This document shows, one piece after another, positions 8,342 through 17,469 of a stretch of 64,000 bases of DNA (the stretch's first letter is position 1; each line of letters opens with the position of its first letter). This DNA is from Pseudomonas asuensis. GTDB lineage: Bacteria; Pseudomonadota; Gammaproteobacteria; Pseudomonadales; Pseudomonadaceae. The stretch lies in contig NZ_BMNW01000008.1 of NCBI RefSeq assembly GCF_014646755.1, forward strand, positions 124,001 to 188,000. The letters are read 5' to 3'. The translations under genes and the position numbers were made by a program. Under the pieces are notes generated by a model, which did no database searches, was not told the DNA's origin, and saw nothing but the letters and a program-made list of their open reading frames with translations.

Positions 8342-9238
8342 ATGCGTCATCTGATTGTCGGGCTGACAAGCAGCATCCTGCTCTTGATTAATACGATTAT
8401 CCTGATCATCCCCTTGATGTTGATTGCACTACTCAAGCTGCTTTTTCCCTATAAGCCATGGCGAGATGCCTGTTCACGGGGGGTCATGACCATTGCAGAA
8501 ACCTGGGCAGAAATCGACAAGCGTATTTTTGCGCTTTGCACACCTACGGTTTGGGACATACGAGGCGACGAAAACCTGCGTAAGGATCGTTCCTATCTCA
8601 TCATCTCCAATCATCAGTCCTGGGTTGATATTCCGGCCCTTGTACAGACCTTCAATCGCCGCTCACCCTACTTCAAGTTTTTCCTGAAAAAAGAGCTGAT
8701 CTGGGTTCCCTTTCTCGGCCTGGCATTCTGGGCGCTGGACTATCCTTTCATGAAGCGCTACTCAAAGGCCACATTGGAAAAGCGGCCAGAACTCAAGGGG
8801 ATCGATCTGGAAATCACCCGCAGGGCCTGCGAGAAGTTTCGCGACCAGCCTGTTACGGTCGTCAACTATCTGGAAGGTACGCGCTTTACGCCCGCCAAAC
8901 AGGCTCAGCAGCAATCGCCCTATCGCCATCTGCTCAAACCTAAAGCAGGCGGCGTCGCGTTCGTGCTGGCCTCACTGGGCAAGCAGCTCGATGCCATCCT
9001 GGACGTCACAATCATCTATGCCGATGAGAAAATTCCCGGCTTCTGGGCTTTGCTTAGCGGCCAGGTAAGGCGCGTCATTGTAGATATACGGACGCTTCCA
9101 CTGGACCCTTCACTGTGTGAAGGCGACTATCAGAACGATCCCCTCTTTCGGGAGCACGTTCAGCAATGGGTCGGCAGGCTATGGGCCGAAAAAGATCAGC
9201 GGATCGAAACGCTGCAAAAAGAAATGCGCCAGGAGTAA
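8342..9238 (+). CDS. PlsC/YihG-type membrane acyltransferase
   Basis: A 298-residue membrane-associated protein with a long N-terminal hydrophobic segment (about residues 5-35). It carries the acyltransferase motif H91-x4-D96 within N-H-Q-S-W-V-D and an E-G-T-R motif at residues 178-181, which binds the glycerol-phosphate head group in PlsC relatives. Length and motifs resemble E. coli YihG, a lysophosphatidic acid acyltransferase-like protein. It probably transfers acyl chains to a lysophospholipid. AGGGAG precedes the ATG at good spacing. It stands opposite the GH3 gene that follows (convergent, about 60 bases apart). Confidence 0.85.
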   Translation: MRHLIVGLTSSILLLINTIILIIPLMLIALLKLLFPYKPWRDACSRGVMTIAETWAEIDKRIFALCTPTVWDIRGDENLRKDRSYLIISNHQSWVDIPALVQTFNRRSPYFKFFLKKELIWVPFLGLAFWALDYPFMKRYSKATLEKRPELKGIDLEITRRACEKFRDQPVTVVNYLEGTRFTPAKQAQQQSPYRHLLKPKAGGVAFVLASLGKQLDAILDVTIIYADEKIPGFWALLSGQVRRVIVDIRTLPLDPSLCEGDYQNDPLFREHVQQWVGRLWAEKDQRIETLQKEMRQE

Positions 9239-9298
9239 CCCTGGCGCATTGGGAGGAACCGTACACAGGCACGGATCGAAATCCGTGCCCGGACAGGT

Positions 9299-11974
9299 TT
9301 ACTGCTTGGCGGCCTTGACCGTTACCGCCTTGATATCGGCCTTCGACAGCGGGTTGCTGGTCGAATTGGACAGCTCCTGGCGGTATGGGTTGGTCAGGGT
9401 TGACGTCAGACGAATGTCGTTGGACGCTGCACCTACCGAGATCTTGAACGTGTCGGCATCCACCACCCAATTGTTGGTCGCTTCACTGAAGTAAGCCAAC
9501 GAACGGTCGTTGAGTTGCAGCGTCACGCGCTTGGTCTCGCCTGGGTTCAGGAATACCTTACCAAAGCCCTTGAGCTCCTTGATCGGACGTGCCACCTGTG
9601 CCTTGTTCTGACCAATATACAACTGAGCAACTTCAGCGCCTGCACGCTTGCCAGTGTTGGTCACATCGAAGGACACCTTGATCGGCGCGTTACCCACCAC
9701 GACCTTTGGCGTTACCTTGATGTTGGAGTATTTGAAGCTGGTGTAAGACAGGCCATAGCCGAACGGATACAGCGGCTTGATACCGCTCATCTCGTAACCA
9801 CGGTAGCCTACATACAAACCTTCACTGTACGCCATGCGAGTAATTTTCCCGGTGTTATCAAACTCGGGGAAACCGGCATAGACAGGGTTATCCTGCAACT
9901 TCTTCTCGATGCTATACGGCATTTTCGCGGACGGGTTGACTACCCCGTACAGGATTTCTGCCAGCGCCTGGCCACCATACTGGCCAGGATAGAAGGCATG
10001 CAATGCACCATCGACTTGGTCTATCCAGTCGGTCATGTTCAGACCGGTGCCGCCATGCATAACAACCACAGTTTTCGGGTTGACCTTGGCAACGCTCTGG
10101 ATCAACTGGCTCTGGTACTCAGGCAAATCAAAGCCGTGGTCGAAACCTTCGCCTTCATACTCGTTGCTGTTACCCACAGCCATGACGACCGCATCGTACT
10201 TGGAGAGGTCCTGCGGGGCGGCCAGGGACGCCCAGCTCATCTGAACGCCAACCATGCCACCCATGGTAGAGATGTAGCCTTTGCGACGGGAGTACTCAAG
10301 CTTGATGTCGTAAGATTTACCTGCCTCCAGCATGACCTTGCCATACACAGGAATGGTTGGCGGAATGCTGTTTTTGGGCAGCGGATTACCGTCACCGTTA
10401 TCAATGATCTTTTGACCGTTCACGTACAGGCGTACAGCACCGTCAGCGCGAACCTTGAAGATCTGTTCGCCGGAAATAGTCGGCGTTACAGAACCGGTCC
10501 AACGAACAGAAGTGTTCTGGTCATCGCCCGTAACTGGATAATTTGCACCGTTAGTGCTGTTGAAAACGTAATCCACCGTAGTGGTTTTGTTGCCATTGGC
10601 CCAGTCCAGATTCACGTGCTCGTCGATACGAGTATCGGAAGGGGTACCGGACCAGGTGGCGTTGTTGAAGAACTCGGCCTTCAGGCCTTTCTGGGTTTCA
10701 CCCGACTCATCAACACTTGTCCACTCAGCTACATTTGGGTCAAGCGACAGAGCATCGATGAAATCAACTTGGGCATTGCCTGCCACTTGCCTCAGACCGC
10801 TCAGCTCGCTGACGAAGTTACGGGCGTCGACATTAGCACTACCAAAGCCAGTAGGCGGAGCGTACTTGGCCAGGTTGCCGATGACCGCAACGGACTTCAC
10901 TTTGTCCTTGGCAAGCGGCAGTAGCTGATCCTTGTTTTTGAGCAGAACGATACCTTCGCGGGCACCTTCCAGAGCAGCTAGCTGACTGCCAACACTGTCC
11001 ATATCTTTGGAGGCTGCCGCCATGGGCTTATCGAAGCGATATGCATAGATTTGACGCAAAATACGACGAACCTTGTCATCGATGGTCTCGTTCGACAGCT
11101 TGCCTGCCTTGATATAAGGCATCAGGACGGTGCTATTCATCTGATAGCCCATCATGTCCAGATCGGTCCCTGCATCTGCGGCCAGATAGCCATGTATAAC
11201 AGCGTTATAGTCGCTTTGTACGAGACCCTTCCAGCCCCACTCCTTTTTCAGTACGTTGCTTAGCAGATGCTGATGCTCACAGGCGTAAACGCCATTGATC
11301 ATCTGGAATGCGCACATCATCATGGCTACGTTGCCGTTCTTCGCAGACGACTCGAAGGCTGGCAGGTACATTTCGCGAAGAGTACGCTCGCCGATCCGCT
11401 CATCTAGGGTGAAGCGGTTGGTTTCCTGGTCGTTGGCAACGAAGTGTTTGGCGTTAGCCCAAACGCCCTGGGATTGAATGCCGTTAATAACGGCTGGAGC
11501 CATGACCGCGCCTAGATAAGGGTCTTCGCCAGAAAGGTACTCAAATGCGCGACCGCTGTAGGGCGAGCGATACATGGCCGCACCTGGGCCAGTTACAAAG
11601 TGATATCCGCCAGCGCGTGTATCGTAGCCCAGCGCCTGACCAAACTGCTTGGCGCGCTCAACGTTCCAAGTAGCAGCAAGGTTTGGACCTGAAGGATAAA
11701 CGATGCCCTGATTGTTATTCTGGCTGGTATAGCGAATACCTACACCACCGTCGGCGCCATGAATTTGCGGCAAACCAAACTTATCTAGCCCCTTGATATC
11801 CCAAGGGCCTGTTCCACCGATAAGCGAAAGCTTCTCAGAGAGAGACATTTGACTCAATGTGCTCTGGACTTTCTTTTCAACCTGGGCAGGGTTTGCCTGG
11901 GTTACCGCATATGCTTGACCAACCGCCAGAGCCAAAGCTGTAAGTACAGCTCCCTGTAGCTTCATACTTCCCAT
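9299..11974 (-). CDS. GH3 beta-glucosidase with PA14 insertion, exported
   Basis: An 891-residue glycoside hydrolase. A signal peptide ends near A-Y-A (residue 23). The GH3 N-terminal barrel has K-H-F near residues 176-178 and the catalytic nucleophile Asp255 in V-Q-S-D-Y-N-A. The GH3 C-terminal domain is interrupted by a PA14 carbohydrate-binding module (about residues 428-570, with K-A-E-F-F-N-N). A fibronectin-III-like C-terminal domain (about residues 775-860) completes the known BglB-type architecture. It should hydrolyse terminal beta-glucosides in the periplasm or outside the cell. An ATG nine bases downstream (11965) is an alternative start. The type II secretion operon lies about 1.1 kb away, so export by it is possible but unproven. 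Confidence 0.93.
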   Translation of the reverse strand: MGSMKLQGAVLTALALAVGQAYAVTQANPAQVEKKVQSTLSQMSLSEKLSLIGGTGPWDIKGLDKFGLPQIHGADGGVGIRYTSQNNNQGIVYPSGPNLAATWNVERAKQFGQALGYDTRAGGYHFVTGPGAAMYRSPYSGRAFEYLSGEDPYLGAVMAPAVINGIQSQGVWANAKHFVANDQETNRFTLDERIGERTLREMYLPAFESSAKNGNVAMMMCAFQMINGVYACEHQHLLSNVLKKEWGWKGLVQSDYNAVIHGYLAADAGTDLDMMGYQMNSTVLMPYIKAGKLSNETIDDKVRRILRQIYAYRFDKPMAAASKDMDSVGSQLAALEGAREGIVLLKNKDQLLPLAKDKVKSVAVIGNLAKYAPPTGFGSANVDARNFVSELSGLRQVAGNAQVDFIDALSLDPNVAEWTSVDESGETQKGLKAEFFNNATWSGTPSDTRIDEHVNLDWANGNKTTTVDYVFNSTNGANYPVTGDDQNTSVRWTGSVTPTISGEQIFKVRADGAVRLYVNGQKIIDNGDGNPLPKNSIPPTIPVYGKVMLEAGKSYDIKLEYSRRKGYISTMGGMVGVQMSWASLAAPQDLSKYDAVVMAVGNSNEYEGEGFDHGFDLPEYQSQLIQSVAKVNPKTVVVMHGGTGLNMTDWIDQVDGALHAFYPGQYGGQALAEILYGVVNPSAKMPYSIEKKLQDNPVYAGFPEFDNTGKITRMAYSEGLYVGYRGYEMSGIKPLYPFGYGLSYTSFKYSNIKVTPKVVVGNAPIKVSFDVTNTGKRAGAEVAQLYIGQNKAQVARPIKELKGFGKVFLNPGETKRVTLQLNDRSLAYFSEATNNWVVDADTFKISVGAASNDIRLTSTLTNPYRQELSNSTSNPLSKADIKAVTVKAAKQ

Positions 11975-12445
11975 TATTAATTAAGTCCTGCTTTTAAGTT
12001 AATAAAAATGAGTCACTTCGATATTGCCGAATATCAAGTTTTACTGACTTAACAGCGTCTCGTGTCCTGCAAAAAAGAGCCTTAAAAATTAATTAAAGTC
12101 TCTTCCACGAGTTGAGATTTTTTTATTATGGAAGAACGAACGAGAACAAAGATAGCAAAATGATGGCAACAGAAAGTCGCATTATATGGCAAAAAACCCG
12201 AAGATATTAATGCAAAAAAGACGAAAAATTGTCAAATGAAACGTTTTACCAAGTAGCTAACCATTTCTCTAATTTCACTTGAACTTCTGCGCCAAACCGC
12301 TGTCTGGCAAAGCTATTCACCAAAATATATCGATTAGAACCGAATCAAAAATCGAGAATTTAGATTTGATTTTTTCTTCCAGAAGAAATTAGCTAAATAT
12401 ATCTACCTAACTTAGGCAGATATTTATCTGAAGAGTGAGAGCGTA
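11975..12445. other. 470-base AT-rich region between GH3 gene and small exported protein
   Basis: No coding frame is credible here. The stretch is clearly more AT-rich than its surroundings, with A/T runs and repeated ATTAATTAA-like segments near the GH3 start. It must hold the GH3 promoter (minus) and the promoter of the small gene at 12446 (plus). A LacI-family-like operator candidate is listed separately. Confidence 0.6.
12237..12248. promoter_or_regulatory. candidate LacI/GalR-family operator
   Basis: TGAAACGTTTTA is a near-perfect inverted repeat centred on CG. It resembles the TGAAACGTTTCA-type operators of LacI-family sugar regulators. It lies about 260 bases before the GH3 start in the divergent AT-rich region. 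The match is short and no regulator gene is nearby, so the assignment is tentative. Confidence 0.25.
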
Positions 12446-12673
12446 ATGAAAAAGTTTATTTCCAGCCTATGCCTGGTAGCCGGTTTTGCCGTAACAGGAT
12501 GCGCCCTGGCTGCTGACGACACAGCCACTGCAACTCAGGCGTCCGGCACCTCCAACGGCCTGATGCAACAGGAGCACAACAGCAAGGCCGCCCAGAAAGC
12601 CAAACAGGAGCAGGACACCAAAGGTGGCCGGCCCGACGGCGTATATAACCCGAATGCCCTGAGCACCAAATAA
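12446..12673 (+). CDS. small exported protein of unknown function
   Basis: A 75-residue protein with a clear signal peptide (K-K-F then a hydrophobic core). V-T-G-C at residues 16-19 fits a lipobox, but A-L-A directly after could equally be a signal peptidase I site, so lipoprotein status is unsettled. The mature part is short, polar and probably disordered (Q-, K- and T-rich, ending P-N-A-L-S-T-K). No family was recognised. GAGTGAGAG precedes the ATG and a strong terminator follows, so it is a single-gene transcript. Confidence 0.7.
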   Translation: MKKFISSLCLVAGFAVTGCALAADDTATATQASGTSNGLMQQEHNSKAAQKAKQEQDTKGGRPDGVYNPNALSTK

Positions 12674-12693
12674 GCTCAGCCCGGCGCATAAGG

Positions 12694-12726
12694 AGCGCCT
12701 GCCTTTTCATAAGGGCGGGCGCTTTT
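12694..12726 (+). terminator. terminator after small exported protein gene
   Basis: A long stem beginning AGCGCCTGCC and closing GGCGGGCGCT (one G-T pair) is followed by TTTT. It lies 20 bases after the stop and is a convincing intrinsic terminator. Confidence 0.8.
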
Positions 12727-13101
12727 CAGTCAGTTTAGATAGCGCGACTCTTACTGCTCCACGGCCTGGCTTTCAGTGCACCTCTTGGGTTTTGTCTTTA
12801 TCCAAGCAGGATGTTTAGCCATGCCTTCTTTCCCCTACGCCCTTCACAAAGCAAAATCGACGAAGTGCCGCCTGTGCTTTTGTCAGCAATCGTTCAGCTA
12901 AAAACAGGTAATAGAGATAACTTTGCTGCTAAAAAGCGATTTGGCTCACAGGCTCTATTGAGCAGGATTTAGCAGTAAACACATATTATTGAGTTTCGAC
13001 CTGTACACTAAGTGTTCATTTAACGGTGCGATTATCATCCGTTAGGCTTTGTTTTTTCGTTTAGCCAACGCTCACAGCTTTTTACGCTACCGCCTATAGC
13101 C
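12727..13101. other. 375-base leader region upstream of the gsp operon
   Basis: No credible coding frame is seen. The region is AT-richer towards its right half and should contain the promoter of the type II secretion operon. No operator or RNA element was recognised with confidence. Confidence 0.5.
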
Positions 13102-14904
13102 ATGAACCTACTCCAATCCGCCCCGTCGACAACGGCTGAACGCAGCCCTTCTCAGAGCGCTTCGCTGTCCTCTGTACCAACGGCTGAACCACCACGTACA
13201 GCCGAGGATACTCACGAGCTGAATGACAGTGTTGTATGCGAATGGCTGGTCAGCCAGGGCAAGATCAAGCCCAGCGATCTGGAGCGGGCACGCCGACTTC
13301 ACGAGAGCTCATCCGGCGAAAGCTTCAGTCATCTGCTACTGCGCCTGGGTATGGTGTCCGAGCGCGACATGGCACAGGCTTGGGCGTCCTTGCTGAACGT
13401 TCCTCTGGTTCTGGAAAGCGATGCGCCGGAAATATTGGAAGAACTGATCGACGTCTCCACGCGCTTTTTAAAGCAGCACCAGATTGTCCCATTAGGGCAA
13501 GACAAAAGCGGTGAGGTCCATCTGCTGGTAGCTAATCCGGCCGAACGTTATGCCATCGAGGCATTCGAGTACGCCTGTGGTCGCTCGGCTCGGCTGTCCA
13601 TAGGGCTGCGCAGTGATATTGAAAACCTGATCGAACGCTATTACGGCCAGGGTCGATCAGCCATGGGTACTATCGTGGAAAACCTCGATGCTCAGGCCAA
13701 CTCGGAAGATGACATCGAACACCTGAAGGACCTGGCGTCAGAAGCGCCGGTCATTCGTCTGGTCAACCTGATTATCCAGCGCGCTGTAGAAAACCGCGCT
13801 TCGGATATCCATATTGAGCCTTTCGAGAATCGACTCAAGGTGCGTTACCGCATCGATGGCGTGCTGCATGAATCCGAAGCACCGCCTTCCAGCTCTACAG
13901 CTGCTGTTATCTCGCGGGTCAAGATCATGGCCAAGCTCGATATTGCTGAACGCCGCCTCCCCCAGGATGGCCGGATCATGTTGCGCATTCAGGGCAAGGA
14001 ATTGGACCTGCGGGTATCGACCGTTCCGACCAGCTTTGGCGAATCCGTGGTAATGCGTCTGCTTGACCGCGAATCCGTGAGCTTTGACTTCGACACCTTG
14101 GGTTTTGCCGGCAAGTCGCTGGATAACTTCCTGCATGTATTGGAGCGGCCCCACGGCATTCTGTTGGTAACAGGCCCCACCGGCTCAGGCAAGACCACTA
14201 CGCTGTATACTGCGCTGTCGCGCCTGAACACTGCCGAGCGCAAGATCATCACTGTAGAAGACCCGGTCGAATATCAGATTGAAGGCATCAACCAGATTCA
14301 GGTGAAACCATCCATTGGATTGGATTTCGCTGGCGCCCTGCGCTCTATCGTGCGTCAGGACCCGGATGTCATCATGATTGGTGAAATGCGTGACCTGGAA
14401 ACCTGCAGGATCGCCATTCAGTCATCCCTGACCGGTCACCTGGTGCTTTCAACACTGCATACCAACAGCGCAGCCGGTAGCATCACGCGTTTGCTGGATA
14501 TGGGGGTGGAGGACTATCTGCTAGCTTCTACAATCAATGGCATTCTGGCCCAGCGCCTTGTGCGCCGCCTGGAGCCTGCCCTGTCAGAGGCTTATGAACC
14601 GCTCCCGGAAGTCATCAAGGAATATGAACTCGAGAAATACACGGATGAACGCCCAATCCGCCTGTACAGGCCACGCCAAGACCTGCCGCCTAACGAAGGC
14701 TACCGGGGCCGCAGCGCCATTAGCGAACTGCTGGTCATGAGCGATACGCTACGCAGCCTGCTTATGCAGCGCGCCGATGCCGCCACGCTGGAGCAGGCTG
14801 CTCGTGCCGAAGGGATGTATACCCTGTATGAAGACGGGCTGCGCCAGGCGCTGGCCGGTACGACTACCTTGGAAGAGGTCTTGCGTGTGACGAGCGGAGA
14901 CTGA
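13102..14904 (+). CDS. gspE: type II secretion ATPase GspE (cysteine-less C-terminal region)
   Basis: A 600-residue cytoplasmic ATPase that powers pseudopilus assembly. The N-terminal MshEN-type domain covers about residues 45-165. The ATPase core has Walker A G-P-T-G-S-G-K-T at 358-365, an Asp box (E-D-P-V-E-Y), Walker B with D-P-D-V-I-M-I-G-E-M-R-D from residue 420, and the His box T-L-H-T-N. The stretch between about residues 489 and 536, where most GspE proteins carry two C-x-x-C pairs that bind zinc, has no cysteine at all (R-R-L-E-P-A... and Y-R-P-R-Q-D-L-P-P-N). It is the first gene of the operon, two bases before gspF; no strong ribosome site is visible before the ATG. Confidence 0.93.
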   Translation: MNLLQSAPSTTAERSPSQSASLSSVPTAEPPRTAEDTHELNDSVVCEWLVSQGKIKPSDLERARRLHESSSGESFSHLLLRLGMVSERDMAQAWASLLNVPLVLESDAPEILEELIDVSTRFLKQHQIVPLGQDKSGEVHLLVANPAERYAIEAFEYACGRSARLSIGLRSDIENLIERYYGQGRSAMGTIVENLDAQANSEDDIEHLKDLASEAPVIRLVNLIIQRAVENRASDIHIEPFENRLKVRYRIDGVLHESEAPPSSSTAAVISRVKIMAKLDIAERRLPQDGRIMLRIQGKELDLRVSTVPTSFGESVVMRLLDRESVSFDFDTLGFAGKSLDNFLHVLERPHGILLVTGPTGSGKTTTLYTALSRLNTAERKIITVEDPVEYQIEGINQIQVKPSIGLDFAGALRSIVRQDPDVIMIGEMRDLETCRIAIQSSLTGHLVLSTLHTNSAAGSITRLLDMGVEDYLLASTINGILAQRLVRRLEPALSEAYEPLPEVIKEYELEKYTDERPIRLYRPRQDLPPNEGYRGRSAISELLVMSDTLRSLLMQRADAATLEQAARAEGMYTLYEDGLRQALAGTTTLEEVLRVTSGD

Positions 14905-14906
14905 GC

Positions 14907-16118
14907 ATGGCCCAGTTTCGTTATCGCGCACTGGACGCTGCCGGTGAGTCCGTTACCGGCCATCTGGAGGCGGCTGGCCAGGATGAAGCCGTCAGCCAGC
15001 TGCAGGACCGAGGGTTTATGGTGCTACAGGTCACGCCGACGCAAGGCAATGCCTCGCAGGGATGGCGCGCCTGGCTCAACCGTGACCCGTTAAGTGGTGC
15101 CGGGCTTGCCCAGTTTACCCAGCAGTTGGCGACTCTCCTGGGCGCTGGACAGCCTCTCGACCGGGCCTTGAATATTCTGCTCAGCCAGCCCACGGAAGAT
15201 AAATCCCGACGCCTGATCGAGCGCATCCGCGAGCGCGTCAAAGGTGGCAAGCCTCTTTCTGCCGCGCTTTCTGAAGAAGGCGGGCAGTTCTCACAGCTCT
15301 ACATCAGCATGGTGCGTGCAGGAGAAGCCGGCGGCTCGCTGGAAGAAACCCTGGCGCAGCTCGCTCAATACCTTGAGCGCTCACAAGCCTTGAGGGGTGA
15401 AGTAATCAACGCCTTGATCTATCCAGCCTTTCTGGTTGTGGGCGTTCTTGGCTCGCTGGCCCTGTTGATGGCGTATGTCGTGCCACAATTTGTGCCGATC
15501 TTCGCTGACTTGGGCGTTCCTGTACCCTTCATGACCCAGTCTGTGCTCTGGATGGGTCAGTTTCTTTCACAATACGGCTTACTGCTGCTAGCAGTGTTGG
15601 TTGCCCTCATCTGGTTTACAGGTGCTCGTCTGCGCGACCCAGAGCGCCGTGTACGCTGGGATCGACGAATGCTCAGCATTCGAATGATGGGCCCCCTTGT
15701 ACAGCGCCTGGAAACAGCACGACTGGCCAGAACGCTGGGTACACTGTTGACCAACGGCGTTCCATTGTTGACGGCGCTTTCGATCGGTCGTCAGGTTTGT
15801 TCCAATCATGCCTTGCAGGGCGCCGTTTCGCAGGCGGCCGATCAGGTCAAGGATGGTGGCTCTCTAGCCGCTGCGCTCAGCACCAGTAAACTGCTGCCAC
15901 AGCTATCACTGCAAATGATTCAGGTCGGTGAAGAATCCGGCCAGCTCGATACCATGCTGATCAAGGTTGCCGACGTCTTTGATGCTGAAGCCAAACGTGG
16001 TATCGATCGACTCCTTGCGGCACTGGTACCCAGCCTGACCATTGTCATGGCGGTACTTGTGGCCTTTATCATGCTGGCCATCATGCTTCCATTGATGAGC
16101 CTCACCAGTAACATCTAA
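14907..16118 (+). CDS. gspF: type II secretion inner-membrane platform protein GspF
   Basis: A 403-residue polytopic protein of normal length for the family. It opens with the characteristic F-R-Y-R-A-L-D-A-x-G motif and contains two repeated T2SSF domains (about residues 68-190 and 270-392) with three membrane segments. A G-E-x-G-G-S-L motif in the first repeat is echoed by G-E-E-S-G-Q-L in the second. It links the GspE ATPase to the pseudopilus base. It starts two bases after the gspE stop, so it is transcriptionally and probably translationally coupled. Confidence 0.95.
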   Translation: MAQFRYRALDAAGESVTGHLEAAGQDEAVSQLQDRGFMVLQVTPTQGNASQGWRAWLNRDPLSGAGLAQFTQQLATLLGAGQPLDRALNILLSQPTEDKSRRLIERIRERVKGGKPLSAALSEEGGQFSQLYISMVRAGEAGGSLEETLAQLAQYLERSQALRGEVINALIYPAFLVVGVLGSLALLMAYVVPQFVPIFADLGVPVPFMTQSVLWMGQFLSQYGLLLLAVLVALIWFTGARLRDPERRVRWDRRMLSIRMMGPLVQRLETARLARTLGTLLTNGVPLLTALSIGRQVCSNHALQGAVSQAADQVKDGGSLAAALSTSKLLPQLSLQMIQVGEESGQLDTMLIKVADVFDAEAKRGIDRLLAALVPSLTIVMAVLVAFIMLAIMLPLMSLTSNI

Positions 16119-16136
16119 CCGTAACGAGCCTTGTTT

Positions 16137-16562
16137 ATGACTAGAAAAATGCGCTCCCTTCCCCGCCGCAGCCGGGGTTTTACCCTGCTTGAAATGCTGG
16201 CCGTAATTGTGCTGCTGGGCATCGTGGCGACCATTGTGGTCCGCCAGGTCGGTGGCAATGTCGATAAGGGTAAATACGGTGCCGGTAAGGCTCAGCTTGC
16301 CAGCCTGAGCATGAAGATCGAAAACTATGCGTTGGATGTCGGCGCACCGCCCAAGAACCTTCAGCAACTCATCTCCAAACCCGCCAACGCCCGTAACTGG
16401 AATGGCCCTTATGCCAAGCCATCCGACTTGCAGGATCCGTTCGGCCATGAATTCGGCTATCGCTCGCCCGGCCAGCATGGCTCGTTTGACCTGATCTTTT
16501 ATGGTCAGGATGGACAACCAGGCGGCGAAGGCTACAACGCTGACGTTGGCAACTGGGAATAA
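16137..16562 (+). CDS. gspG: major pseudopilin GspG
   Basis: A 141-residue prepilin-like protein. A short basic leader ends in glycine, followed by F-T-L-L-E-M: the prepilin peptidase site with Glu at +5 needed for assembly, then a long hydrophobic helix. The C-terminal globular domain has the GspG pattern W-N-G-P-Y, D-P-F-G-x-x-F-x-Y and a final G-x-D-G-x-x-G-G-E-G loop typical of calcium binding. It is the main pseudopilus subunit. ATG 16137 is used; a TTG six bases earlier has no support. Confidence 0.95.
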   Translation: MTRKMRSLPRRSRGFTLLEMLAVIVLLGIVATIVVRQVGGNVDKGKYGAGKAQLASLSMKIENYALDVGAPPKNLQQLISKPANARNWNGPYAKPSDLQDPFGHEFGYRSPGQHGSFDLIFYGQDGQPGGEGYNADVGNWE

Positions 16563-16570
16563 AGGGTGTC

Positions 16571-17089
16571 ATGCCGCGCCAGCCCTCCTGTCGACGTGTT
16601 TTTCGAACCGTATCAAGCGGTACGGTCAAGCCACGCGTACAGGTTCAGGCGCAACAGCGCGGCTTTACGCTTCTTGAACTGATCGTCGTTGTCATTTTGA
16701 TCGCCATTGGATTGACCCTTGTCTCCTTTGGCGTCACCCGAGGGCTTGACAGTGCACGAGCCCGCGAAGCAGGTCGCGATTTGACCCTGGCACTCCGTGC
16801 CGTTCGCACCCAGGCCATTACAACCGGCCAAACCGCAACACTGAACTTCGATCTCGCCAACCAGCGATACCAGCGACCCGGCCAGAATCCCCAAACGCTA
16901 CCCAAAGGGATGCGAATGCGGGTGACTACAGCAGCTGACTTGAGTACCGGTCGCAAGACTGCCATCGCCTTCTTTCCAGACGGCAGTTCGACAGGCGGAA
17001 ATGTGCGACTGGAAAAGGATGGGCGCGCTTGGCGAGTGGATATCGCCTGGCTGACCGGCACGGTCAAATGGCAAGAGGTAATTCCGTGA
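16571..17089 (+). CDS. gspH: minor pseudopilin GspH
   Basis: A 172-residue prepilin-like protein with cleavage site R-G followed by F-T-L-L-E-L at about residues 30-36 and a hydrophobic N-terminal helix. The leader is unusually long (about 31 residues) if ATG 16571 is right. The rest has the GspH pattern: A-R-x-A-G-R-D-L-x-x-A-L-R-A-V-R-T-Q-A. It belongs to the pseudopilus with GspG, I, J and K. Its TGA overlaps the GTG start of gspI by four bases. Confidence 0.88.
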   Translation: MPRQPSCRRVFRTVSSGTVKPRVQVQAQQRGFTLLELIVVVILIAIGLTLVSFGVTRGLDSARAREAGRDLTLALRAVRTQAITTGQTATLNFDLANQRYQRPGQNPQTLPKGMRMRVTTAADLSTGRKTAIAFFPDGSSTGGNVRLEKDGRAWRVDIAWLTGTVKWQEVIP

Positions 17090-17469
17090 CAGGACGCCAA
17101 ATGCCCAGAGCGGAGGGTGGCTTTACCCTGCTGGAGCTGCTGGCAGCTGTAGCATTGCTCGCCATAACCTTTTTCGTCTTGATGGGCGGTATCGGCCAAG
17201 CTACACATGCCCTATTGAAAGACAGCCGGGCGACTCAGATGGCTTTGACGGCCCGCTCGCTTCTGGACGACACGGTTCACCGCCCTTTAAGGCCAGGCTC
17301 CAGCCAAGGCTCTCTGCCTGACGGTACACGCTGGAAGCTGGATATCAGTAAGTCAGGCGCAGCGACGACCAGTCAACTGTACCGCCTTGATCTGTTACTG
17401 ACAGCAGGCCGACATCAGGAACGCTTTAGTACGCTACGGTTGCAAGGTGTATCCGAGGTCCCGCAATGA
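17086..17469 (+). CDS. gspI: minor pseudopilin GspI
   Basis: A 127-residue prepilin-like protein with G-G then F-T-L-L-E-L, the cleavage and methylation site, and a hydrophobic helix. GTG 17086 is chosen because AGAGG lies 7 bases upstream and the GTGA overlap with the gspH stop is typical of this operon; ATG 17101 would give an even shorter leader. Position between gspH and gspJ and the small size support the GspI assignment. Its stop overlaps gspJ by four bases. Confidence 0.85.
   Translation: MTGRQMPRAEGGFTLLELLAAVALLAITFFVLMGGIGQATHALLKDSRATQMALTARSLLDDTVHRPLRPGSSQGSLPDGTRWKLDISKSGAATTSQLYRLDLLLTAGRHQERFSTLRLQGVSEVPQ

Noticed and set aside
12456-12710. 84-codon minus-strand frame over the small exported protein gene
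   Set aside because: Antisense to a gene with signal peptide, ribosome site and terminator; no support of its own.
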